Shown here: positions 1 to 5,218 of the stretch, in pieces
Numbering within the stretch: position 1 is the stretch's first letter
Layout of the letters: every line of letters starts with the position of its first letter
Assembly (NCBI GenBank): GCA_009699665.1
Contig: WLNS01000066.1
Location: 1-7,345, forward strand
Direction: 5' to 3'
Length of the DNA stretch: 7,345 nucleotides
DNA from: Actinomycetota bacterium
GTDB taxonomy: Bacteria > Actinomycetota > Actinomycetes > Actinomycetales > Microbacteriaceae
The notes under the pieces: model-generated
The model's input: only the letters and a program-made list of their open reading frames with translations
The model's database searches: none
What the model was told of the DNA's origin: nothing
Translations under genes and position numbers: made by a program

Positions 1-50
1 AGCGTGGTGAAATTTCCGGCCGCAACTGCGGTTTCTACGATGTTCGTCAT
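1..50 (-). CDS. FAS1 (fasciclin) domain protein, N-terminal fragment
   Basis: Only the first 16 codons plus two bases lie inside the window; the gene continues to the left. Read on the minus strand from the ATG at 50-48, the peptide is MTNIVETAVAAGNFTT followed by Leu (CTN). This matches the opening helix of FAS1 domains, which typically reads like 'IVDTAVAAGSFTTL', so the domain begins right at the N-terminus. With no room for a signal peptide, this looks like a cytoplasmic single-domain FAS1 protein rather than a secreted adhesin; this is inference. An AAAGGGA Shine-Dalgarno lies 10 bases upstream of the ATG, which supports this start. The gene is divergent from the helicase at 396. The fragment is short, so the call rests on one conserved motif, but the motif, frame and ribosome binding site agree. 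Confidence 0.68.
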   Translation of the reverse strand, partial: MTNIVETAVAAGNFTT

Positions 51-60
51 GTGTGCAAGT

Positions 61-67
61 TCCCTTT
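61..67 (-). promoter_or_regulatory. Ribosome binding site of the FAS1 gene
   Basis: The minus strand reads AAAGGGA here, 10 bases before the ATG at 50. It is a good match to the anti-Shine-Dalgarno sequence, though the spacing is slightly long. It is the main support for starting the left-edge gene at position 50. Confidence 0.55.
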
Positions 68-90
68 ATTGAGTTGTTAAATACTAAAGT

Positions 91-104
91 CCACCGAATG
101 GTGG
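91..104. repeat. Short perfect inverted repeat, possible operator
   Basis: CCACC-GAAT-GGTGG is a perfect 5-bp palindrome with a 4-base spacer, about 40 bases upstream of the FAS1 start codon. It has no T-run after it on either strand, so it is not a terminator. It could be a small operator or an mRNA hairpin in the FAS1 leader. A 5-bp repeat can occur by chance in GC-rich DNA. Confidence 0.25.
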
Positions 105-185
105 GCTCGTTGACGACACTATCGGGACGAACCTGTGCGTTTGCCTGTTCACGGCCACAGCGGCGAGAGCCCGAGTTTTTTGCGC

Positions 186-191
186 TAGTCT
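186..191 (+). promoter_or_regulatory. Candidate -10 box for the helicase
   Basis: TAGTCT fits the TANNNT pattern of actinobacterial -10 elements and lies just after a T6 tract. No recognisable -35 sits 17 bases upstream. The same 7-mer, CTAGTCT, recurs just before the ABC reading frame at 1851-1857. This is a weak prediction. Confidence 0.22.
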
Positions 192-382
192 GGAACTACG
201 TGCTTAGTCATCGGCTCACAGAATGTGTCGAAATCCTGACGGGCGCACGTCGGAAGTCTCTTCCCTCACCGGTCTTCATCGGTTGACATTTTTCTTGCGG
301 CGAACGGATGTGCCGCCTCTGGCACCTTCGCCAACATCTCGCTGTGCGCGCCTGAGTGTGCGTGCATCGGGAGCACAACACT

Positions 383-387
383 AAGGA
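383..387 (+). promoter_or_regulatory. Shine-Dalgarno deciding the helicase TTG start
   Basis: AAGGA lies 8 bases before the TTG at 396-398. No ATG or GTG in this frame is placed as well, and the Q-motif region begins only five residues after the TTG. The ribosome site is therefore what fixes this non-standard start. Confidence 0.6.
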
Positions 388-395
388 ATACCCTT

Positions 396-1802
396 TTGTC
401 TCTCAACCCTTTTGGCGCGCTCGGCGTGCCCGCTCCGCTCGTGTCTGTTCTTGACGCTGCGGGCATAGATACACCTTTTCCCATTCAGGTCGACACCCTG
501 CCCGATACGCTCGCCGGTCGCGACGTGCTGGGCCGAGGTAAGACGGGATCGGGCAAGACCCTCGCTTTCAGCATTCCGATGGCTGCGCGGCTGGGCACCA
601 GTCTGGCCGGCGGTCACCGTCGCCCCGGACGTCCGCTTGGCTTGATCCTCGCACCGACGCGCGAGCTGGCGACCCAGATTGACGCCACGCTTAAACCACT
701 GGCCGCGGCCTACCGACTCAAGACGACCGTCATTTTCGGCGGCATCTCTCAAAACCGCCAGGTCGCAGCGCTCAAGGAGGGCGTCGACGTTGTTGTCGCC
801 ACTCCGGGACGCCTCGAAGACCTTATGCGTCAGGGCTTCTTGCACCTGGACGCGATTGAAATCACGGTGCTCGACGAAGCCGACCATATGGCCGACCTCG
901 GATTCCTTCCCGTGGTGACGCGCATCCTGACCGCCACGCCTCAGGGCGGACAACGGCTGCTCTTTAGCGCCACTCTCGATAACGGTGTAGACAAACTCGT
1001 CAAGCGCTTCTTGCAAAACGAGGTGCTGCACTCGGTTGACGAGGTCAACTCCCCCGTTGCCGCCATGACACACCATGTTTTCGAAACCTCAACCGCCGAA
1101 TCGAAGAAGCAACTCGTTCAGGCCCTCGCTTCGGGATCCGGCCGCCGGCTGCTCTTCATGCGCACCAAACACCACGCCAAGAAACTGGCCCAGGCGCTTT
1201 CCGCGGCAGGCATACCGGCGGTTGACCTGCACGGCAACCTGTCACAACCAGCTCGCGACCGCAACCTGGCGGCGTTCTCGTCCGGTGCCGTGAAGGTGCT
1301 CGTGGCCACAGACGTTGCCGCTCGTGGAGTTCACGTGGACGACATCGAGCTCGTGATTCACGTTGATCCGCCCATGGAACACAAGGCGTACCTACACCGC
1401 TCAGGACGCACCGCGCGTGCGGGTAGCGAAGGTGACGTGGTGACGATTTGTTTGCCCACGCAAAAGAAAGACCTCGCAGCTCTGCTCAAGAAGGCCGCCA
1501 TCACGGTCACGCCATCGCAGGTGACGGCATCGTCTCCCGAGGTTGTCGCCTTGATCGGTGACGTTGCTGCCTACGTGAAGCCCGCGCCCCGCGCGGCAGC
1601 ACCGCAGCGCACGGGAACTTCAACCGGTGCCAATGCGCAGCGCAAGCGCGCTGGGCGCTCAGGTGCAACCCCGAATCACGGCTCACGAAACGCGACGAGC
1701 CAGCGATCTGGTGGGCACGCGTCTTCTGGTGGCGATGGGGCGCAGCGCACCGCGTCGCGTCCAGCGGGCCAGCGCCGTCGTGTGCAAAGCTCGCCACGTT
1801 AG
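396..1802 (+). CDS. DEAD-box ATP-dependent RNA helicase (RhlE/CsdA-like)
   Basis: A complete 468-residue cytoplasmic helicase that would unwind RNA duplexes using ATP; the family acts in ribosome assembly, mRNA decay and cold adaptation. All core motifs are visible in order: Q motif with an upstream Phe and PFPIQ ending at Gln31, motif I GKTGSGKT (48-55), Ia PTRELA (87-92), TPGR (136-139), DEAD (160-163), SAT (191-193), LLFMRT around 252-257, ATDVAARG (304-311) and HRSGRTAR (334-341). Motif I begins G-K-T rather than the usual A-x-T, a tolerated variant. After about residue 395 comes a ~70-residue tail rich in Arg, Ser, Gly and Thr with no fold visible, a typical unstructured RNA-binding extension. 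Start is TTG with AAGGA 8 bases upstream; stop is TAG. It is probably monocistronic. Length and motifs suit the RhlE-like subgroup; the exact orthologue is not assignable. Confidence 0.95.
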   Translation: MSLNPFGALGVPAPLVSVLDAAGIDTPFPIQVDTLPDTLAGRDVLGRGKTGSGKTLAFSIPMAARLGTSLAGGHRRPGRPLGLILAPTRELATQIDATLKPLAAAYRLKTTVIFGGISQNRQVAALKEGVDVVVATPGRLEDLMRQGFLHLDAIEITVLDEADHMADLGFLPVVTRILTATPQGGQRLLFSATLDNGVDKLVKRFLQNEVLHSVDEVNSPVAAMTHHVFETSTAESKKQLVQALASGSGRRLLFMRTKHHAKKLAQALSAAGIPAVDLHGNLSQPARDRNLAAFSSGAVKVLVATDVAARGVHVDDIELVIHVDPPMEHKAYLHRSGRTARAGSEGDVVTICLPTQKKDLAALLKKAAITVTPSQVTASSPEVVALIGDVAAYVKPAPRAAAPQRTGTSTGANAQRKRAGRSGATPNHGSRNATSQRSGGHASSGGDGAQRTASRPAGQRRRVQSSPR

Positions 1803-1851
1803 CGCTCAGACTTTCGCGCCACAATTTCTCATCGAAGCTGTGGGTCCTGCC

Positions 1852-1857
1852 TAGTCT
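1852..1857 (+). promoter_or_regulatory. Candidate -10 box of a leaderless ABC transcript
   Basis: TAGTCT ends 6 bases before the ATG at 1864, and no proper Shine-Dalgarno precedes that ATG (only GAGAA). Transcription starting about 7 bases after the hexamer would begin at or next to the ATG, giving a leaderless mRNA, which is common in actinobacteria. No good -35 is visible. If real, it is a remnant, because the gene it served is broken. Confidence 0.25.
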
Positions 1858-1863
1858 TGAGAA

Positions 1864-2161
1864 ATGATGAAAACCTCGGCCCCGATGCCATCGGCCGATA
1901 TTTCTTTGCGGCGCGTCTCTCGCACCTACGCCCTCGGCGACGAGGAGATCTCCGCACTCAGTGACGTCAGTCTCGACATTGCCCAGGGCGAGTTCGTGGC
2001 CGTTCGCGGCCCCTCAGGCTCCGGAAAGTCAACACTCGCGAATGTCATCGGTGGGCTCGATCGTCATCGTGCTCACCACGCTGATTGGCGTCGTTGCCGG
2101 TGCCATCCCGGCACGCCGTGCAGCACGGCTGGATCCCGTCGAAGCGTTGCGGTACGAGTAG
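1864..2161 (+). pseudogene. Deletion scar: ABC ATPase 5' end joined out of frame to FtsX-type permease 3' end
   Basis: From the ATG at 1864 the first frame encodes the N-terminus of a LolD/MacB-type ABC ATPase: a Tyr in the A-loop region (VSRTYALGDEEISALSDVS) and Walker A GPSGSGKST (about residues 49-57), ending in NVIGGLDR (60-67). It then turns into nonsense. From about 2054 a different frame (+1 shift) encodes GSIVIVLTTLIGVVAGAIPA and RRAARLDPVEALRYE, then TAG at 2159-2161, which is the last membrane helix and C-terminus of an FtsX/MacB permease. Q-loop, signature and Walker B of the ATPase and nearly all of the permease are missing, so neither protein can work. The 11 bases GGGCTCGATCG at 2053-2063 read sensibly in both frames, suggesting deletion through short homology. 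FVAVRGPSG and STLAN, where FVAVMGPSG and STLLN are usual, look like further decay. The first frame stays open to 2244 but is meaningless past the junction. Confidence 0.85.
2053..2063 (+). other. Probable deletion junction with shared 11-mer
   Basis: GGGCTCGATCG encodes Gly-Leu-Asp-Arg in the ATPase frame (the usual 'IGGLDR' sequence following the Walker A helix) and Gly-Ser-Ile-Val in the permease frame (the usual start of the last FtsX helix). Both readings fit their families, so the ancestral genes could have shared this sequence, and recombination there would remove everything between. The parental sequences are not in the window, so the mechanism is inference. Confidence 0.5.
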
Positions 2162-2188
2162 GCGGTCGTGAGTCATCGGCAACCCGCT
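2162..2188. other. Convergent 27-base gap, no strong terminator
   Basis: This gap lies between the stop of the permease remnant (+) and the stop of the MFS gene (-). A weak GCGG (2162-2165)/CCGC (2184-2187) pairing with an 18-base loop is followed by only three T on the plus strand. I see no convincing intrinsic terminator for either direction. It is also where base composition changes from the GC-rich left part to the operon. Confidence 0.4.
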
Positions 2189-3442
2189 TTACCTACGGGG
2201 CAAATAACGCGGTATGTAGCGCAACATCATGCCCGCTCCAATGAACCCCAGAATTCCCATACCTCCTGCTGCTAAAGAGATGCCAGCTAACGCCGTCAAC
2301 CCTGACACAAGCAGTGGAGCTCCGGCGTTTCCCGCATCAAGCATGAATCGAAATGCCCCAAGAAAAGGGGCAGGATTTGACGGTGGCGCCAAATCGGAAC
2401 CAAGCGTTAGCATCATGCCGGATCCAATGCTGTTTCCGACTGCAAAGACCATCGCGCACACAATGAACCAGGTCGTTGCGTCTTTCAGGTCGTGGGTGCA
2501 GGCAAGGACAGAAACCGATGCCGACATGACGACCAGGGTTGGCACGGCAGCCCAAATTCTTCCCCAGTGGTCCATGATGATGCCGCTCGAATAAAACAGC
2601 GCAAAATCAAGTGCCGTAGCCAGGCCGATGATGAGAGCCGTTTGCGCATCATGCAGGCCGATACTCACTGCCCACAGCGGAAGCAACACATTTCGGCTCG
2701 ATCGCATAGCGCCAGTGATTGTGCTCGCAAACCCAATTCTTGCGAGAACGCTCCCGTGTGTACGTATTGTTCTGAAGAGCCCACGAGTCTCCTTCTCCAC
2801 TTCGTCTTCACCAGATGTAAGGACACGACCATCCGGTTCGGTGACCAGTTTGGGTGCATCCGACGTCGCCGCAGGGTCGGGCAGGAAGTAGACGGTAATG
2901 ACAGTCCCCGCCAAGCCAACGGCGGTCAGCCACAGAGCAGAATGAGGATTCCCCGAGAGCCCGATCAACCCGGCGCTCAGCAGTGGCCCGACGACAGCTC
3001 CGGCACGGAACATACCGCCCAGGAGTGACAACGCCCTCGCTCGAAAAGCCAACGGAACAACCGTGGTCAGGAGGGCGTGGCGGGCCAGCGCGAACTGAGC
3101 GTTTGAAAGCCCCAAAACGAAGATTCCAGCGCCGAGCGTCAAGGGATCTCGGGCTACTAGAGAAATGCCCACCCCAATGAGCGCGACGACCGCAGCTAGC
3201 GTCATGCTGATTCGCTCGCCTAGCCGCGAGACAAGCCAGCCACTCGGGATGTCTCCCACAAGAATGCCCAGGGTTAGCATCGAAGCGACGATACCTGCAA
3301 CGGCGAGTGTGGAGCCCATGCCATTTGACATTGCAGGGATGACAGGAATGATGGCGCCTTCGGCCGAGGCAAAGAGGAAAGAAGGCAAGTAGATGATTAT
3401 GGCGCTCTTGCGCAGCGAAAAAGAGCCACCCGTGTTATTCAT
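2189..3442 (-). CDS. MFS transporter, 12-helix type
   Basis: A 417-residue inner-membrane secondary transporter of the major facilitator superfamily. The sequence is almost entirely hydrophobic stretches of 18-22 residues, consistent with about 12 helices. A charged, Glu/Asp-rich loop at about residues 188-221 separates the two six-helix halves. The loop after helix 2 carries a motif-A-like sequence, GDIPSGWLVSRLGER (63-77), with a weaker copy, SSGIIMDHWGR (285-295), in the second half. The ATG at 3442 is preceded only by a weak purine-rich stretch (AGG, then CAAAG). It is the last gene of the minus-strand operon, 53 bases after the class II aldolase gene and behind a hairpin. By context it probably imports the substrate of the pathway or exports a product; direction and substrate cannot be told from sequence. 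Confidence 0.9.
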   Translation of the reverse strand: MNNTGGSFSLRKSAIIIYLPSFLFASAEGAIIPVIPAMSNGMGSTLAVAGIVASMLTLGILVGDIPSGWLVSRLGERISMTLAAVVALIGVGISLVARDPLTLGAGIFVLGLSNAQFALARHALLTTVVPLAFRARALSLLGGMFRAGAVVGPLLSAGLIGLSGNPHSALWLTAVGLAGTVITVYFLPDPAATSDAPKLVTEPDGRVLTSGEDEVEKETRGLFRTIRTHGSVLARIGFASTITGAMRSSRNVLLPLWAVSIGLHDAQTALIIGLATALDFALFYSSGIIMDHWGRIWAAVPTLVVMSASVSVLACTHDLKDATTWFIVCAMVFAVGNSIGSGMMLTLGSDLAPPSNPAPFLGAFRFMLDAGNAGAPLLVSGLTALAGISLAAGGMGILGFIGAGMMLRYIPRYLPRR

Positions 3443-3458
3443 CTTTGCCTGCCCAAAA

Positions 3459-3485
3459 GTTTCGGCCCCTCCGTGGCTTCGAAAC
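3459..3485 (-). terminator. Intercistronic hairpin before the MFS gene (attenuator or mRNA-stability element)
   Basis: On the minus strand GTTTCG pairs with CGAAAC (6 bp). After a 2-base AA bulge, GCC pairs with GGC around a 7-base loop, and TTTTGGG follows. The hairpin lies inside the 53-base gap between the aldolase stop and the MFS start. The four-T run is short for a full terminator, so partial read-through or protection of the upstream mRNA from 3' decay is more likely. It could make the transporter less abundant than the enzymes. Confidence 0.45.
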
Positions 3486-3495
3486 GCTCAGGAGT

Positions 3496-4209
3496 TTATC
3501 GAGACGCTCCGAGCGATGTAACCTCTGAACGCCAAATTTCCCAAGCCCGGCGAATCTGCCCTGCGTTCATCTCGGCCGTTGCTACGCCCTCCGCTTCGGT
3601 CAATTCCATATAGGAACCCAACCCATGCGCAGCAAGTTGGACTCGAGCATTTAGCTCAGTGAAAACCGAACGCCAAACAGCCTGCTCGACACTCTCGCCT
3701 ACAGCGACGGATCCATGTCCGCGCATAAGCACCACCGCGGATGCACTCAGGACATGCGAAAGCGCTTCGCCGAGTTTGCGGTCGCTGATAATGAGATCGC
3801 TCGCGTCGCCAGCAAAATTCCTCATCTCAAAAACAGCAGTCTTTGTTCCCAGGAATCCAGCCATGTGCCAGACGGCTCTCAATGGAACTTCCGAGATGCT
3901 AAACGGAATGACCGACGCGGAATGCGAGTGCACAACGGCGTGCACGTCCGGACGTCCTGCATAGATTTCGCCGTGGATAAAGCGTTCGAGATATCCAGTT
4001 CGAGGGTCTTGTGTATCTGAATCGAGACGATAAATGATTATGTCTTCCGGTCTCACCAATGCAGGTGCCAGGTTTCGAGCGAGTAGATATTCCTGCGGGT
4101 TCTCCGGGTTTCGCATGCTCACGTGCCCGTAGGCATCGAGCACTCCTTTAGCGACAAGCACCTTATTCGCGTCAGCGAGAAGCGTTCGGGCCTCAGATAG
4201 GTCAGACAT
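3496..4209 (-). CDS. Class II aldolase/adducin family protein, 3,4-dihydroxyphthalate 2-decarboxylase-like
   Basis: A 237-residue cytoplasmic metal-dependent enzyme that should cleave or decarboxylate a substrate through a metal-stabilised enolate. The family's metal site is visible: Glu81 in HGEIY, His94 and His96 in VHSHS, and His165 in MRGHGSV. The N-terminal DAYGHVSMRNP (25-35) replaces the GNIS motif of sugar-phosphate aldolases, and LARNLAPALV (43-52) and YLERFIHGEIY (73-83) are typical of the subgroup that includes the 3,4-dihydroxyphthalate decarboxylases of actinobacterial phthalate pathways. That link is from memory of the family, so the exact substrate is uncertain; a true aldolase or another decarboxylase remains possible. 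An AAGGGA ribosome site lies 5 bases before the ATG. The gene follows the 4,5-dihydroxyphthalate decarboxylase-like gene by 14 bases. Confidence 0.85.
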   Translation of the reverse strand: MSDLSEARTLLADANKVLVAKGVLDAYGHVSMRNPENPQEYLLARNLAPALVRPEDIIIYRLDSDTQDPRTGYLERFIHGEIYAGRPDVHAVVHSHSASVIPFSISEVPLRAVWHMAGFLGTKTAVFEMRNFAGDASDLIISDRKLGEALSHVLSASAVVLMRGHGSVAVGESVEQAVWRSVFTELNARVQLAAHGLGSYMELTEAEGVATAEMNAGQIRRAWEIWRSEVTSLGASR

Positions 4210-4214
4210 GAAAA

Positions 4215-4220
4215 TCCCTT
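4215..4220 (-). promoter_or_regulatory. Ribosome binding site of the class II aldolase gene
   Basis: The minus strand reads AAGGGA followed by TTTTC and the ATG at 4209. It is the clearest Shine-Dalgarno in the operon and fills the 14-base gap behind the preceding gene, so this gene can be translated independently. Confidence 0.6.
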
Positions 4221-4223
4221 CGA

Positions 4224-5213
4224 TCAGATGACGAACGATGACGCTGTGCTCGGGAAGAAAATTTCCTCGGGAGAAAATTGTCGTTGAGCTAAGCCCTGCT
4301 CGAACGAGTACCTCAGAAAAGCTTCGAGCACGTGCCGGTTGGGGTCGATGCCATACGTCCAGAAATTATCACCCAGCGCATCAACGGTTTCGCTCACGTG
4401 TTCAGCGAGCCAAGGCAACATGATCTTGAGTGAACTCCTATACATGAGGTCAGCACGGGCCAACTGCAGCGCTTCCTCGAAAGCCTTAAGTAGAGATCTC
4501 GCGACCCACGGTTCCCGGGCCAGAATCTCTTGCCTGATAACCATGACGTGCATGATGGGGAAAATTTTTGTCCGCCGAAAATAGTCTTTCTCAACGGCCT
4601 TGTAGTCCGGGAAAAGACGTCGAAGTTTGTCAGTCTCGTAGAAGATATGGGGAACGTGAGCCGTGAGCAGCGCGTCAAGTTTCTTCTCCAGCACGAGCTT
4701 CGACAACGTTTCACCCGCTGCGATGGGGTGAACGGTCACCCCGTTGGGAAGGCTGATAGCTTGCTTTTCATCACGCCCTGGCGACTCGACACCTCCAGAA
4801 AACCACTCAATGTCTTGCGCTTGCACACCGTAGTCATCTGCAAGAATTCCACGCTGCCAGACGCCCGCTGTAATTTGATACTCGGGCACACCCACCCGAC
4901 GGCCAATCAATTCTTCAGGCTTTGTAATTCCAGAGTCACTCCTGACGAACATCGACTGATGGCGGAAATATCGTGAGGGAAAAGCTGGAATGGCTATATA
5001 GGGGAATGTGTCCCTGCCTATGGACGCCACATACGACGAAAGACTCATTTCGCTGACATCGAATTCTGAATACTTCATTTGGCGATAAAAAATCTCTTCG
5101 ACTTCGAGCGGAACAATCTCTAGGTCAATCCCCTCAACACTTACGCGCCCGTCTTGGAGGCCCCTAAACCGGTCGTAATCGACGGCAGCCATGGTGAGTC
5201 GCAAATGGGTCAC
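4224..5213 (-). CDS. 4,5-dihydroxyphthalate decarboxylase family protein (periplasmic-binding-protein fold)
   Basis: A 329-residue protein, the family's usual length. It resembles Pht5-type 4,5-dihydroxyphthalate decarboxylases, which share the fold of NMT1/ABC-transporter substrate-binding proteins. Landmarks are an N-terminal VDYDRFRGLQDGRVSVEGID (11-30), FDVSEMSLSSY (51-61), a YFRHQ segment (82-86), GVPEYQITAGVWQRGIL (108-124), and a C-terminal FWTYGIDPNRHVLEAFLRYS (274-293). There is no signal peptide or lipobox, and no ABC permease or ATPase gene beside it, which favours a cytoplasmic enzyme over a transport protein. The start is GTG at 5213, only 5 bases after the stop of the dehydrogenase gene, with a poor Shine-Dalgarno, so translational coupling is likely. 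Many homologues are annotated only as 'ABC transporter substrate-binding protein', and the reaction here is unproven. Confidence 0.82.
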   Translation of the reverse strand: MTHLRLTMAAVDYDRFRGLQDGRVSVEGIDLEIVPLEVEEIFYRQMKYSEFDVSEMSLSSYVASIGRDTFPYIAIPAFPSRYFRHQSMFVRSDSGITKPEELIGRRVGVPEYQITAGVWQRGILADDYGVQAQDIEWFSGGVESPGRDEKQAISLPNGVTVHPIAAGETLSKLVLEKKLDALLTAHVPHIFYETDKLRRLFPDYKAVEKDYFRRTKIFPIMHVMVIRQEILAREPWVARSLLKAFEEALQLARADLMYRSSLKIMLPWLAEHVSETVDALGDNFWTYGIDPNRHVLEAFLRYSFEQGLAQRQFSPEEIFFPSTASSFVI

Positions 5214-5218
5214 AATCG

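Larger units (their letters stand above)
51..395. other. Divergent intergenic region between FAS1 gene and helicase
   Basis: These 345 bases separate two divergently transcribed genes, so both promoters should lie here. I find no convincing gene. Visible elements are an AAAGGGA ribosome binding site for the left gene, a perfect 5-bp inverted repeat (91-104), a run of six T (176-181), a CTAGTCT motif at 185-191 whose TAGTCT hexamer fits an actinobacterial -10 box, an exact TTGACA at 283-288 without a good -10 at the normal distance, a GCGGC/GCCGC inverted repeat (297-301/312-316), and the helicase Shine-Dalgarno at 383-387. If transcription starts near 198, the helicase mRNA would have a leader of about 200 bases. 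Long leaders are known for some cold-regulated DEAD-box helicase genes, but nothing here proves that. Confidence 0.6.

Noticed and set aside
20..31. CCGC-AACT-GCGG hairpin followed by TTT
   Set aside because: It lies inside the coding start of the FAS1 gene (Thr-Ala-Val-Ala-Ala codons), the stem is only 4 bp and the T-run only three, so it is not a credible terminator.
161..181. GGC-GAGA-GCC followed by CGAG and six T as an intrinsic terminator
   Set aside because: The stem has only three pairs, is separated from the T-run, and no plus-strand gene ends upstream.
53..286. Open frame of 77 codons on the plus strand upstream of the helicase
   Set aside because: No recognisable family, no Shine-Dalgarno before its ATG, and a residue mix rich in Arg, Ser and Cys typical of random GC-rich DNA. 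It also overlaps the FAS1 ribosome site and the likely promoters.
283..311. TTGACA as the -35 of a housekeeping promoter for the helicase
   Set aside because: The hexamer is perfect, but 16-18 bases downstream there is only GGATGT or similar, which matches the -10 consensus poorly. It is not strong enough to annotate as a promoter.
297..316. GCGGC/GCCGC inverted repeat as a terminator
   Set aside because: The stem is 5 bp with a 10-base loop and no T-run follows on either strand; no gene ends here. It is mentioned only as part of the intergenic region.
381..1076. 231-codon open frame antisense to the helicase
   Set aside because: It lies opposite a helicase with every motif intact. Long antisense frames are common opposite GC-rich codons, and its protein shows no family features.
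1627..1854. 75-codon open frame overlapping the helicase 3' end
   Set aside because: It overlaps the helicase tail in another frame, has no ribosome site and matches no family. The low-complexity GC-rich tail readily makes such frames.
1864..2244. A 126-residue ABC ATPase as a real small protein
   Set aside because: After residue 67 the sequence loses all ATPase motifs and becomes His/Arg/Cys-rich nonsense, while the adjacent frame there encodes a perfect FtsX C-terminus.
2492..3028. 178-codon open frame on the plus strand across the MFS gene
   Set aside because: It is antisense to a clear 12-helix transporter and has the Cys/Arg/Ser-rich, non-hydrophobic composition of an out-of-frame reading.
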